DNA from: Snodgrassella sp.
Lineage (GTDB): Bacteria > Pseudomonadota > Gammaproteobacteria > Burkholderiales > Neisseriaceae
Reading direction: 5' to 3'
Assembly (NCBI GenBank): GCA_024103515.1
Contig: JAGGIK010000001.1
Coordinates: 1-64,000, forward strand
Length of the DNA stretch: 64,000 nt
Part shown: piece by piece, positions 51,222 through 61,839 of the stretch
Layout of the letters: each line of letters begins with the position of its first letter
Position numbering within the stretch: the first letter of the stretch is position 1
Position numbers and translations under genes: made by a program
Notes under the pieces: model-generated
Seen by the model: the letters and a program-made list of their open reading frames with translations, nothing else
Told to the model about the DNA's origin: nothing
Databases searched by the model: none

Positions 51222-53055
51222 ACAAATTAACCGCTGTTAATTTGGCTTATGTATAGGGTTATTAGGTGTTCGAAAATTTATCATACTCTATCCAATAAGA
51301 TAGATTACAGCAATGTATTAATGGTTTTAGATGACCGTACACGCTAGGAGGCGTGGCTATTTTTGTTGTTTTAGTGATATAGAGCTTAGCTGGAATTGTG
51401 TTTTTGATTTTTAAGGATGAAATTGCTTGTGTGAAAAACTTGGCTAGTGTCCATGCCATTGGTTTTTCAATTTTTGATATTATCAAGCTATCTATTTTCG
51501 GATTTTTGTAGTATTTTTAAAGCATAAATGATATAAACGACAAATTTTAAGTATTGGGGGACGATATCTGATTTGTTCATACACTACAGGAAATTACAAT
51601 AAATTTGCAGCTAGAAATGATATTTAAAAAATAAGAATGATTAAGCTTGTATTTATATATATTAGCCTTAGGTTATGATATATCTCCTATTATGATTTCC
51701 TAAAGATAATTGTTTAACTCACTGTTGTAATTTGAAATTATTTTTATTTAAATATTTTTATATTTAAATAAGGTTAAAAATTTTATTTTATTGAATTTGG
51801 AAAGTCGATATTAAAGAGTATGGTGTCTTCTTCTATATTTAAAGTATGGCTAAAATGTTATTAACTCTCCAATAATCAAATTTTTTAATCGAACTTTGAT
51901 TGTGCCGTATTTTTACTTATTTTCTTTATAAAGAGGATAAATGGGTTTTCCAAATTTTTTATGAGAATGCTATATTGCATTTAAACTAGCAAGCCTGAAT
52001 AGTGGCGTTAGTTTTTTATAATTCAACAAGTAAAGCGAGTTTGTTACGTCTAGGTGGCTAGTAAAGCAATTTATAGTCAGCACTGCAGGTAGCAGACGTT
52101 ATCTATACTAAGAATAAAATTTTATTATCAATATACTAATTGTGATTAGTACTGTTGGGGTGGATATAATTTTCTAAAGTGCTTTTATTTGTTGGTTTTC
52201 ATTGCAGCATATTTGTGTTTAATGCCTCATGATTACTATTTTGGTTTTTTAATTAATGGTTTTGCTTGAGCTACTTCGATTTTATATTTTTGATTAAGAG
52301 AATTATTTTATTTGTATTTCTACTATGCTGCTATTCTGATTTATCTTTACCGGAAATTTTTAGATCTCACTAATCTAAGTGTCTTGGGCTTTACTCAAAT
52401 TTATTGGTTCACATGATCTGATGATTGCTTTGGTTGTGGGTAGTAAGTTTTTGTTTTTTAACTATAATTAAATAGGCCTTGTTATAGCCAATACTGCTAT
52501 TTAAATTATTCAATTATATTGCTGTGTATCAATTTTGCTTAGTCATTTTTAATTTTTGCCTAAATATATTACTCATTTTAGGGTGGATAATTGCTTAGCT
52601 ATTTGATGTGGTAGGGGAGATGATGATATATATTTATTTTAATACAGATCAATTTAAAATTTTTGAAATTTTCTTGACGTTATCTTTGGGAAAGATTAAA
52701 AAAATATGCTTTCAGATAAATTTGATGGTCTTGTAGTTAGCTGAATTTTTTATTTGTTTAGTTAATAGTCAAACCAAATATGATTATGCATGGAGGCATT
52801 TCGGGTTAAATCTAGCCTTTATATGATCAATTTGTGTTTATTAAGCTTATTGTTACTAATCAGCCGGTTTAATTCGGTATTAGCTTTAAAATGTAGTATA
52901 TAAATAAACATTAATAGAATTAATGTTTTTTTTGTATTATTAGATTTAATTAAGGTTAACTAATAGTATGGTGCTGTAGTTGAATTTGTTTTACAATAAT
53001 GATATTTATTTGAACATCTGTAATATTGCTTTATTATGGTTTAAGCGAGGATCGT
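51222..53055. other. 1.8-kb AT-rich region without a supported gene
   Basis: The longest gene-free stretch here. A plus-strand segment at 51340-51510 reads TLGGVAIFVVLV then SLAGIVFLIFKDEIACVKNL and could be a dying membrane-protein gene. The rest (51540-53000) shows long A/T tracts, stops in every frame and no transposase match I can name. The promoter of the lipoprotein gene must lie at its upper end. Confidence 0.45.
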
Positions 53056-54225
53056 ATGCGGTTTCGATTTGGCAAGGTTATTATGGTTTTGGCTGTTGCA
53101 GGGATTGTAACGGCGTGTAATAAAAGTGTTGATACCAGCGCACCTGATAAGTTGGTGCGTGATGGCGTACAAAAGTTGTGGACTCAGGATGCTAAGTTTA
53201 ATTTCAGTGGTTCAGTGAAGTTGGATGCGAGTGCTAAAAATTCTAAAAATGATAAGGTTTCTACGGCAAAAGGAAACAGTGCCAGTGAGACTTTGGCTGG
53301 GTCTGATGCGAACATTGAATTACAATTGCAACAGCAACATGTATTTAAACAGTATAAAGATATTTTTAGTCTAATAAGTAATTCTTTTACAATACTTTAT
53401 ACAGGTGGAGTTGATTGGCCTAAAGGAAAAGTGGAAATTATTCCTGAGTACCGCTATGAAGCCAAAAATGCACTGGTTTCGTTTAAATTTCCAGTGCAAT
53501 TTGATATAAATAAATTGAAAGTATTTATAGATGCGTCTGCAATCAATAATGTCTCGGATTCGATATTGAAACAGATTGATCCGACTAAAGTTGTGGGTGA
53601 CCGTTATGTGACGCTGGCTGCACCGCAGGATGTCGTAAAGCGTTTGCCATTCAGTGATTTGCTTAAGAATTTTCCTCAAGCGCTGGACGATGGCTTTGCT
53701 TCTGTTGATGCTAAGTCATTTAGTAAGGTAAGCGTAGATGATTATGGTAAAAAAGTAAATGCCAAATATCAGGTGAAATTAACTACCAACGGCAAAGAAA
53801 ACATCAAAACTACAATTGCTATTTTAGATAGCCTGAGTAAGGCATTACAGCAACAAGGTCAGGTAGCAGCTACTAAAAAAGGTCAATATCAACAGCAGGA
53901 TTATGCAGTATTGCAGCAATTTATTGATAGGATAAATGGTTCATATAAGCAACAATTTAACGATAATTCTCAGCAAAATCCATATGCGGAATATTTGAAG
54001 CAAATGGAAAAAATGCCGATGGTTTATAATTATTACTTTGATGATAAGGGTCGTATTATCGCTTTACAAGGTAATTTGCAGCTCATCGCTGCCCCTTATA
54101 ACCCTTTTGGTGCAAATCTTTTTGTAATTTTCGAACAGAAAATTGATTACTCGACGCCAAAATTTATTATGGAACCAACTGAGCAGAATACTTTTGATAT
54201 TAGTTCTCAATTGGGATTATACTAA
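53056..54225 (+). CDS. Putative lipoprotein of unknown function
   Basis: A 389-residue protein starting MRFRFGKVIMVLAVAGIVTA with C21 in a lipobox (VTAC|NKS), so it should be a lipid-anchored exported protein. The mature part is rich in Lys, Gln, Ser and Asn, with a low-complexity stretch at about 45-75 and a Q-rich region near 255-315 (QQQGQ, KGQYQQQ, YKQQFND). No domain is recognised. It is predicted mostly beta/coil in the middle by eye only. The ATG at 53056 has gagg upstream; the earlier ATG at 53026 is less likely. It stands alone and ends at a strong terminator. It could be a structural or sorting-related surface lipoprotein, but that is guesswork. Confidence 0.75.
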   Translation: MRFRFGKVIMVLAVAGIVTACNKSVDTSAPDKLVRDGVQKLWTQDAKFNFSGSVKLDASAKNSKNDKVSTAKGNSASETLAGSDANIELQLQQQHVFKQYKDIFSLISNSFTILYTGGVDWPKGKVEIIPEYRYEAKNALVSFKFPVQFDINKLKVFIDASAINNVSDSILKQIDPTKVVGDRYVTLAAPQDVVKRLPFSDLLKNFPQALDDGFASVDAKSFSKVSVDDYGKKVNAKYQVKLTTNGKENIKTTIAILDSLSKALQQQGQVAATKKGQYQQQDYAVLQQFIDRINGSYKQQFNDNSQQNPYAEYLKQMEKMPMVYNYYFDDKGRIIALQGNLQLIAAPYNPFGANLFVIFEQKIDYSTPKFIMEPTEQNTFDISSQLGLY

Positions 54226-54249
54226 TAGCTTCTTTGTAAAACTCAACTG

Positions 54250-54272
54250 AACCAGTACACTATGTACTGGTT
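54250..54272 (+). terminator. Rho-independent terminator after lipoprotein gene
   Basis: A perfect 10-bp stem aaccagtaca (54250-54259) and tgtactggtt (54263-54272) with a 3-nt loop is followed directly by tttgtttt, a textbook terminator 25 nt beyond the stop. Confidence 0.85.
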
Positions 54273-54280
54273 TTTGTTTT

Positions 54281-54634
54281 AGAAAAAAATATTTTAATGG
54301 CCATTTATGAATAATATGAATAAATAGTTTTATTTATAGTATGCTTAAAATTTTAATCATCTTTTGTTTTAAATAACTCGAAAATTGGCACTTTAGAACT
54401 TAGATAAATGATATAAGGGGTATTAAACTTATTCTACATTTTTACATCATAAATGACTAATGGATAAATGGAAAACTCAATTGTTGAATTTGGTAAAAGA
54501 ACATTGGTATTAATCAGTTTGTGTATGGTAGCTCAAACTTAATCTGATAGACATTACCTATTCATTGGCATTTGTTATAATAAAATGACCGGCAGATGAG
54601 TAATATAAGTTTATCTATTGCTTCACTTTAACGA
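54281..54634. other. Intergenic before IS256 remnant C
   Basis: AT-rich, no gene. It may include decayed IS flank; nothing else is visible. Confidence 0.35.
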
Positions 54635-55450
54635 TCCTGTAAATAAATTTGGATATTTACCTAATTTAGAACTAAGCTATTGAGAACAAATAGGTAGACA
54701 TAAGGATTATAGTAAAAAGATGGTTATTAGTGATGATAGCCAGTTAGAAGTAGCTCATTCTACGAAAAGTAGCTTCGAACTCCAACGAGTTAAAAAGTAA
54801 TAAACAGGAATTGATAAATTCGTCATCAAACCTGCTATTCATAGGTTGATGACATTATTTCAAGGAAAATGATTTTCACCTATAAAGAGATATACGAGGC
54901 AGATATCTTGTCGACATCAATATTAGAGTACAGGCATAGTAAAGAAGCATGTAATTAAATGGTAGAATCGTCTGCTCAATAAGTTCTATTTTATTGTTTA
55001 TTTGGTCTGTATTGTGATCAAAGTGAAACAAGATGGTAGTATTAAGGGGAAAAAGGTTTTCTCATTGCTTGTGTTGACGGCTAAAAAGGCTTTCCCGATG
55101 CAATTGACACTGTTTATCTGGATATGAAAAACCCAACTTTGTTTCATTCATACGATGTGCGATGGTTTGAAATTGATGAGTTGCAAAGATGGTAAGCGAT
55201 TTGTAAGGCTTTGAAAGCGATTGATCTAGTTATAACAGCCAAACAAGCCATCAAGAAGTTTAATGGTTTTCTACTAATGATTATATAGTTAAAAAAATCA
55301 TCTATTTAGGTATAAGCCAAAGTGGCAAATAATGGATTATGTCGATCCAAAACAGAAAAAAGCAATGAATCGGTTTATTCGAGTATTTGGTGATAGAATT
55401 AACTGTCAACTTTAACTGGCAATGGACAAAATTTAGGATTGGGTTTAGGT
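54635..55450 (+). pseudogene. IS256-family transposase remnant C
   Basis: The frame near 55055-55145 reads FLIACVDG then KGFPDAIDTVY, matching the central ACVDGLKGFPEAI block of IS256-family transposases, with the catalytic aspartate. Flanking pieces (KRKAIDLV near 55210; IMDYVDPKQKKAMNRFIRVF near 55335) match the C-terminal part seen in copy A. The left end (54640-54705) is nearly identical to the start of copy A at 43935-44005, so both derive from one IS. Inactive. Confidence 0.7.
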
Positions 55451-55639
55451 AAATTTATTTTGCCTGGTAATAAACACTTATAGATGTTTCTATCGAGACA
55501 TTGCACCGTAATGAGGATGCTTTCATTGCATCATACGTATCCGTTCACGCGTTATCGGATAAATCATTAGTTTGATATCGGTGTCAAGTGGGAAATTATG
55601 GCGGTAGACTTAACTTAATATTCATGTTAATAAACGTTG

Positions 55640-56045
55640 AAATGATTTAGGTGTATTACTGAATTTATTACATAACCTAATTGCCGGTTATCATGCCGGT
55701 CAACATCAAACGCAGATTGAGTGATGTTAGCATTAGGCCAGAATAAGGCGCGCGCTCTATATTTGATCTCATTCATTTTAATAGAAGAAATAGGTTTGAT
55801 AAACTGTTGTTAGATCAGTGTTTCAACCTATTTAACACTCAACACTTGCTGGCTGAAAAAGAGGCTTAGTAAGACAAGGTAGTGGTGCAAGAACATTAAT
55901 AAGGATTAAAATGTAGTGTGTGAAAGGAACATTTATGATAATGCAAGAACAATAACATGCCTTGCGGCGTATATTGATTGGTATATTCAGTATTAAGCTA
56001 TTAGCGGCACATTGAGCTTAATTAACGGCTATTGTTTAATTTTGT
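55640..56045 (+). pseudogene. IS3-family (IS150-like) transposase remnant, second copy
   Basis: Parallels the remnant at 690-1115: gattgagtgatgttagcatt (about 55718) echoes gattaagtgatgcttgcatt at 783, and later pieces read FNTQHLLAEKEA and YIDWYIQY, then ISGTLSLING, the C-terminal end of the integrase. Heavily broken by stops and frameshifts. Confidence 0.5.
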
Positions 56046-56382
56046 TTTGTAAATATGCCTTGCCTTTCTATATTTGTAACATATTTTTACGGCCAGTACT
56101 CGAGTTTATTAAATAAAATTTTTTTTGGTCTAAAAAATTGGTTTTGAGCGAATTATCTTGGAAAAAATTTGGGTGCACCATCATTATTAAATTTAGCTGA
56201 TAGATTAATCAATTGTAATTTAGGTTCTGATAACGAAATTCTGATAGGTTACTTTTTGGAATGAAATATAAACATGATAAATCGTTACGTATTTGTCCAT
56301 TAGACCAATAAAGGTCGGATATTTATTTGTTCATATATTACTGTTATTGTAATACTTATTCAGAGCCACATATAGTTTATTT
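56046..56382. other. AT-rich intergenic below ppsR
   Basis: About 335 bases with no gene; it continues the degraded IS flank. No convincing ppsR terminator could be seen. Confidence 0.35.
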
Positions 56383-57204
56383 TTAAATTCTGCGTTGTAA
56401 TTTTGCCGCCAATATAATACTGGCAGCTAATTCTTCAATAGATTTGTGAGTGGTATTGGTAAACGGGATATTAAAACGCCTATACATATCTTCAGCGGTT
56501 AAAATTTCATGTCGACAATTGTCTTTGCTCGCATAGCGCGAATCAGGGCGACGTTCTGAACGAATATGATGTAGTCGGTCTGCGTCAATAGTTAAACCAT
56601 ACAATTTTGGTTTAAACGGCTTGACCATGCGCGGTAGGTCACTACTTTCAAGATCTTCTGGAATAAGAGGATAGTTGGCGGCCCGGATACCATATTGTAA
56701 AGCCAGATATAAACAAGTCGGGGTTTTACCACTTCGGGATACACCCATCAATATGACATCAGCGTGTTGTAACTCGCGGTCAGTAATACCATCGTCGTTA
56801 TTCAGAGCAAAATTAATAGCGTCCATTCTCTTGTCATATTTTTCGGTGTCGTGCATCCCGTGCGTACGGCCAATTGAGTTATTTGCTTTTGTATCGAGTT
56901 CTTCTTCGAGCTCCCCAATAAAGGCATCATAGAAACTCATATGCAAACCAGCACTGGTTTTAATCAATTTTCGAATGTTCTCATCAACGATACTGGAAAA
57001 AACCAGTGGGCGAACATCACTTTGCGCCGCAGATCGATTGATTAAACTGACTAATTCTTCTGCTTTAGTTTTTGTGTCAACAAAAGGGTAAGTTGCTCGT
57101 TTGAAATTAATATTATCAAACTGGTTGATTAAAGCCAATCCCATGCTTTCGGCTGTAATACCGGTGCGATCGGAGACAAAAAAAACGTGGCGAACTGGTT
57201 CCAT
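56383..57204 (-). CDS. ppsR: PEP synthase regulatory protein, kinase-pyrophosphorylase (PpsR)
   Basis: PpsR switches PEP synthase off by ADP-dependent phosphorylation of a threonine and on by phosphate-dependent dephosphorylation. Seen: [20 protein letters not shown] (6-25), [35 protein letters not shown]-like core (about 148-170, [10 protein letters not shown]), and [28 protein letters not shown] near 195-223. The length (273 aa) is typical of DUF299. It is divergent from ppsA, its target, with about 400 nt between the starts. The divergent pairing itself supports both assignments. Confidence 0.93.
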   Translation of the reverse strand: [273 protein letters not shown]

Positions 57205-57612
57205 GATTTACCGTAACAGATATTAAATGAAATTATCGAAAAGATAGATTGTAAATGAAGTTGTGAAATAACAAACAATTTACTGAAAATTAATATTGTT
57301 TGGGAAATAATTGTTGTAAAAAAAATAAAACATAATTATTAGGAATAATAAGTTCTGTATTTAGAAATAGCAATACTAATATAGAATTAAATTTTATAAA
57401 TAGTAAATTGATTGGCATCTATTTTTATGTAAAGGATAATTATTATTATTTAATGTTCAAAATTAAATAATTTTAAATAAATTTTAATATTATTTAGTTG
57501 GTGTTACGTTTGATACGTATGTTTGTAAGTGTCAAAAGTGCATGACATTATAGAATCGAGTCGTTAAAATAGTGTGTCTTCAACTGCTATCTTAATCCAC
57601 TGGATACCCAAA
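57205..57612. other. Divergent ppsR/ppsA intergenic region
   Basis: About 400 AT-rich bases hold both promoters. A tatagaat sequence at 57549-57556 could be the ppsA -10; no good -35 is seen. No clear operator palindrome. Confidence 0.4.
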
Positions 57613-60000
57613 ATGAACGGCCAAAACGTAATCTGGTTTGAAAATTTACGCATGACTGACGTTGAAAACGTTGGTGGTAAAAATGCTTCTCTCGGCGAAA
57701 TGATTTCGCAGTTAACAGAAAAAGGTGTACGCGTGCCCGGAGGCTTTGCGACGACTGCAGAAGCTTACCGCAAATTTCTTGCCTATGAGGGGTTGAGTGA
57801 ACGGATCAATAATGAATTGAATGCGCTGGATGTAGACAATGTGGCCGAACTGGCACGTGTTGGTAAGCAAATTCGCCAATGGATTATGGAAACACCATTT
57901 CCACCCGAACTGGACATGGATATTCAGGCTGCTTGGGAAAAAATGGTTGCTGATGCCGGGACTGATGAAATTTCTGTAGCTGTGCGCTCTTCTGCAACAG
58001 CAGAAGATTTGCCTGATGCATCTTTTGCTGGTCAGCAAGAAACATTTCTTAATATCAGCAGGTTAGAGAATATTAAGGAAGCAATGCATCAGGTTTTTGC
58101 TTCTTTATATAATGATCGTGCCATTTCCTATCGAGTTCATAAAGATTTTGCCCATGAAGCTGTAGCTTTGTCTGCGGGTGTGCAACGCATGGTGCGTTCT
58201 GATGAAGGCGCCTCTGGTGTAATGTTTACAATGGATACCGAATCTGGTTTTGATCAGGTGGTATTTATTACCTCTTCTTATGGTTTGGGCGAAACAGTAG
58301 TTCAAGGTGCGGTTAATCCGGATGAATTTTATGTGCACAAACCTACATTAATTGCTGGTCGTCCTGCTATTTTACGTAAAACTCTGGGTTCTAAGCTGAT
58401 CAAAATGGTGTTCACTGATTCAGCACAGGCTGGCAAATCTGTGCAGACAGTAGATGTAGATGTTACTGAGCGCAAAAAATTTTCTATCAGCGAAGATGAA
58501 ATTACACAGTTAGCCAGATATGCTTTAATTATTGAAGAGCATTATGGCCGCCCGATGGATATTGAATGGGGCCGTGATGGTAAAGATGGCAAATTATATA
58601 TTTTGCAGGCACGTCCTGAAACTGTTAAATCACAGGAAAAATCCAGTCGAGTATTGCGTCGTTATCAAATTAATGAAAAGTCAGCTGTTCTGGTTGAGGG
58701 GCGAGCTATTGGCCAGAAGGTTGGGCAGGGTAAAGTCAGGTTGGTTAAGAATGTAAATGAAATGCATAAGGTTTTACCTGGTGATGTACTGGTTACGGAT
58801 ATGACAGATCCGGACTGGGAGCCTGTAATGAAGCGAGCTTCTGCAATTATTACCAATCGAGGGGGACGTACCTGTCACGCTGCTATTATAGCGCGAGAAT
58901 TGGGGATTCCTGCTGTGGTTGGCACGGGTAATGCAACTTCCACATTGCAGGATGGTAATGATGTTACTGTTTCCTGTGCTGAGGGCGATACTGGCTATGT
59001 ATACGACGGATTGCTCAAAGTCGATATTACCGACATCCCATTGGATAATATGCCTGAAGCTCCAGCTAAAATCATGATGAATGTTGGCAATCCGGAATTG
59101 GCTTTCAGTTTTAGTAATCTGCCGGGTTATGGAATTGGTCTGGCACGGATGGAATTTATTATTAATCGTCAGATCGGTATTCATCCACGTGCTTTACTGG
59201 AATTCGACCAACAGGATGAAGCTATGCAAGCAGAAATTACGGATCGTATTTCTGGTTATGCTTCTCCAGTGAGTTTTTATGTGGATAAAATCGCTGAAGG
59301 TGTTTCTACTCTAGCCGCATCCGTTTATCCGAAAAAAGTTATTGTACGCTTGTCTGATTTTAAATCAAATGAATATGCTAATTTATTAGGGGGCAATAAA
59401 TACGAACCACATGAAGAAAATCCAATGTTGGGCTTTCGTGGTGCAGCACGCTACGTTTCTGATGAGTTTAAAGACTGTTTTGCTTTAGAATGTCAAGCAT
59501 TGAAATATGTTCGTGATGAAATGGGTCTTACCAATGTAGAAATCATGATTCCATTTGTTCGAACTCTAAAAGAAGCTGAAGCTGTGATACGTGCATTGAA
59601 AGATAATGGGCTTGAACGTGGTAAAAATGGTCTGCGCCTGATTATGATGTGTGAATTGCCAACTAATGCTGTTTTAGCTGAGCAATTCCTGAAATATTTT
59701 GACGGCTTTTCAATCGGTTCAAATGATATGACCCAGCTAACGTTAGGGGTAGACCGCGATAGTGGTGGTCCGATTGCCAGTACTTTTGATGAGCGCGATC
59801 CGGCAGTAAAAGTCATGTTCAGTCTGGCTATTCGAGCGTGTCGAAAACTGGATAAATACATCGGTATTTGTGGGCAAGGACCTTCTGATCATGCAGATTT
59901 TGCTAAATGGTTAATCGAAGAGGGCATTGAAACAATTTCTTTAAATCCGGATACAGTTATCGAAACATGGTTGTATTTGGCAAATGAACTCAAAAAGTAA
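57613..60000 (+). CDS. ppsA: Phosphoenolpyruvate synthase (PpsA)
   Basis: PpsA makes PEP from pyruvate and ATP, giving AMP, in gluconeogenesis. Seen: [10 protein letters not shown] near residue 17, the nucleotide-binding domain [22 protein letters not shown], the swivelling domain [21 protein letters not shown] with phosphohistidine H422, and the C-terminal PEP domain with [21 protein letters not shown] and the catalytic cysteine in GICGQGPSD (about 754). At 795 aa it has the usual length. The frame reaches a GTG at 57574, but ATG 57613 fits homologues ([21 protein letters not shown]). Divergent from its regulator ppsR. Confidence 0.95.
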   Translation: MNGQNVIWFENLRMTDVENVGGKNASLGEMISQLTEKGVRVPGGFATTAEAYRKFLAYEGLSERINNELNALDVDNVAELARVGKQIRQWIMETPFPPELDMDIQAAWEKMVADAGTDEISVAVRSSATAEDLPDASFAGQQETFLNISRLENIKEAMHQVFASLYNDRAISYRVHKDFAHEAVALSAGVQRMVRSDEGASGVMFTMDTESGFDQVVFITSSYGLGETVVQGAVNPDEFYVHKPTLIAGRPAILRKTLGSKLIKMVFTDSAQAGKSVQTVDVDVTERKKFSISEDEITQLARYALIIEEHYGRPMDIEWGRDGKDGKLYILQARPETVKSQEKSSRVLRRYQINEKSAVLVEGRAIGQKVGQGKVRLVKNVNEMHKVLPGDVLVTDMTDPDWEPVMKRASAIITNRGGRTCHAAIIARELGIPAVVGTGNATSTLQDGNDVTVSCAEGDTGYVYDGLLKVDITDIPLDNMPEAPAKIMMNVGNPELAFSFSNLPGYGIGLARMEFIINRQIGIHPRALLEFDQQDEAMQAEITDRISGYASPVSFYVDKIAEGVSTLAASVYPKKVIVRLSDFKSNEYANLLGGNKYEPHEENPMLGFRGAARYVSDEFKDCFALECQALKYVRDEMGLTNVEIMIPFVRTLKEAEAVIRALKDNGLERGKNGLRLIMMCELPTNAVLAEQFLKYFDGFSIGSNDMTQLTLGVDRDSGGPIASTFDERDPAVKVMFSLAIRACRKLDKYIGICGQGPSDHADFAKWLIEEGIETISLNPDTVIETWLYLANELKK

Positions 60001-60014
60001 TTACATACAAATTT

Positions 60015-60043
60015 GAAAGCTGCTATTTTATGTAGCAGCTTTC
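60015..60043 (+). terminator. Hairpin after ppsA
   Basis: An 11-bp stem, gaaagctgcta (60015-60025) and tagcagctttc (60033-60043), with a 7-nt loop, 14 nt beyond the ppsA stop; a short T-poor tail follows. Confidence 0.65.
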
Positions 60044-60141
60044 TGTAAGCTAGTTTGTATAAAGACTTATTATTTTATAAGTAGTACATAGTGGCTTTAG
60101 TCATTTGCAGAGTTTTTAGAGATAAAAATTGTGTTTTAAAT

Positions 60142-60176
60142 AAAAAGAACAGATAGTTTTGCTATCTGTTCTTTTT
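60142..60176 (-). terminator. Strong bidirectional hairpin after ctpA
   Basis: A 15-bp stem, aaaaagaacagatag (60142-60156) and ctatctgttcttttt (60162-60176), with a 5-nt loop. A and T ends on both sides let it act in both directions. It lies 9 nt below the ctpA stop. Confidence 0.8.
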
Positions 60177-60185
60177 ACAATCTAT

Positions 60186-61706
60186 TTATTTCTTGGCTTT
60201 TTTATCAGTAGGTTTAGCTGTTTTGGTGGCTGCTTGCCCCAAGGACTGATTCCATTTAGATGGATTCTTAACCAGATCTAATGCGGCTTTAAGCTGCGCA
60301 TCTTTAGTAGGATTTGGTTCGCGCCTTGCTAGCCAATCTTCCTCATCCTTTTTCTTGCTGTCTTTGGGATTGGCGTTATGATCAATATTCTCTTTAGCGT
60401 TATCAGAATCAGTATCGTTTTCTCTAGATTTCGGAAGGCTATTATTAGGAGGTGTTTCTTTATTAATGCGTGTCTCGCTGTTGACTTCTTTACCGCCTAA
60501 GGGATTACTCAGATGCCCTCCCAAATCAGCTTCACGACTTTCAAACTGACGGTTTTTGTCTTTAATTTCAACATCCGGCACGATACCCTGTGCTTGTATT
60601 GAACGATCATTTGGTGTGTAGTAAAGTGCAGTGGTTAATTTCATTGCACCACCATTGGATAGTGGAATAACGGATTGTACAGATCCTTTACCAAAGCTTT
60701 GTGTACCAACAATCACTGCACGTTTATAATCTTGTAATGCACCTGATACAATTTCAGATGCAGAAGCTGTACCTGAGTTAATTAGAACAGTAATAGGAAT
60801 GATTTTAAGTTCTTCTGGCATATTAACCAGTGGGTCATTGCCTTTCATTAGGTAATCATTAGGAATCGCCTTTAAAACCATACCCTCTTGTTTATCGCGG
60901 TTTTTGGTACTAACTACTTTAACTCCAGGCTTCAAAAAGACCGTTGAGACGCCAACTGCGCTATTTAATAAGCCACCAGGATCATCACGTAAATCCAGTA
61001 CAATGCCTTTTAAGGGGGTTTTATTCTGTTTTCTCAATTCTTTAAGTGCACTGGCCAAAAGGCTCACGGTATGTTCCTGAAATTGGGTGATACGCACATA
61101 GCCATAATCTGGTTCAAGCAATTTGAAGCGAACGCTTTTAACTTTGATAATTGCTCTGGTAAGGTGAATCACGATAGGCTGAGGCTGATCTTTGCGGGCA
61201 AGGGTTAGGGTAATATTGGTACCAGGTTTGCCACGCATTTTTTTTACCGCTTCAGTAGCAGTCATGTTACGGGTTGACTCATTACCAATTTTGATAATGT
61301 AATCGCCGCTTTTGATGCCTGCACGCTCAGCCGGTGTATCTTCAATAGGCGCAACGATTTTAATCAGGCCGTCTTCGGAGCTGATTTCCATACCTAAACC
61401 ACCAAATTCTCCAGTAGTACTTTCTTTCAAATCGGAGTAATCTTTGACAGTCAAGTATTCTGAATGCGGGTCAAGATTATTGACCATGCCCTTCATGGCA
61501 CCTTCAAGTATGTTATCGTCTGTTTTGCTTTCAACATAATTAGCTTTAATCTGGCCATATACTTCAGCCATAGTATGTAAAGATTGAAGTGGCAACACTT
61601 CTTCTTTTTTGTCATTAGCATAGCCTTGTAAGCTAATGGTGAGCAGTGCGCCACTGAAAGCGCCAAGGGTATACAAGACTACTTTTTTTAAAGTTGATTT
61701 AGCCAT
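60186..61706 (-). CDS. ctpA: C-terminal processing peptidase, S41 family (CtpA)
   Basis: A periplasmic serine protease that trims or degrades envelope proteins. Seen: N-terminal signal anchor (VVLYTLGAFSGALLTISLQ, 9-27), PDZ domain with FGGLGMEI and AGIKSGDYIIKI (about 100-175), and the Ser/Lys dyad S315 in GTASASE and K340 in QSFGKGSVQS, 25 residues apart as in Tsp. After the protease core (to about 385) comes a charged, low-complexity tail rich in K, D, N and E (about 390-506), longer than in most CtpA. It follows envC with 133 nt between; gpmI-envC-ctpA is one cluster. Confidence 0.93.
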   Translation of the reverse strand: MAKSTLKKVVLYTLGAFSGALLTISLQGYANDKKEEVLPLQSLHTMAEVYGQIKANYVESKTDDNILEGAMKGMVNNLDPHSEYLTVKDYSDLKESTTGEFGGLGMEISSEDGLIKIVAPIEDTPAERAGIKSGDYIIKIGNESTRNMTATEAVKKMRGKPGTNITLTLARKDQPQPIVIHLTRAIIKVKSVRFKLLEPDYGYVRITQFQEHTVSLLASALKELRKQNKTPLKGIVLDLRDDPGGLLNSAVGVSTVFLKPGVKVVSTKNRDKQEGMVLKAIPNDYLMKGNDPLVNMPEELKIIPITVLINSGTASASEIVSGALQDYKRAVIVGTQSFGKGSVQSVIPLSNGGAMKLTTALYYTPNDRSIQAQGIVPDVEIKDKNRQFESREADLGGHLSNPLGGKEVNSETRINKETPPNNSLPKSRENDTDSDNAKENIDHNANPKDSKKKDEEDWLARREPNPTKDAQLKAALDLVKNPSKWNQSLGQAATKTAKPTDKKAKK

Positions 61707-61839
61707 TATTGATTACGTTCTTTCTGATAACGACAAGGATTAAACTATTTAATAATTATTAGTTAAAAAATTGTGTATGAATTTTGAAAGTTTTAATTTT
61801 ACATGAATATTTGGAAAAGGTAATCATTCTTTATCTATA

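Noticed and set aside
51262..51486. Minus-strand frame of 74 codons
   Set aside because: No ribosome site or family. The plus strand looks more protein-like there but is broken by stops.
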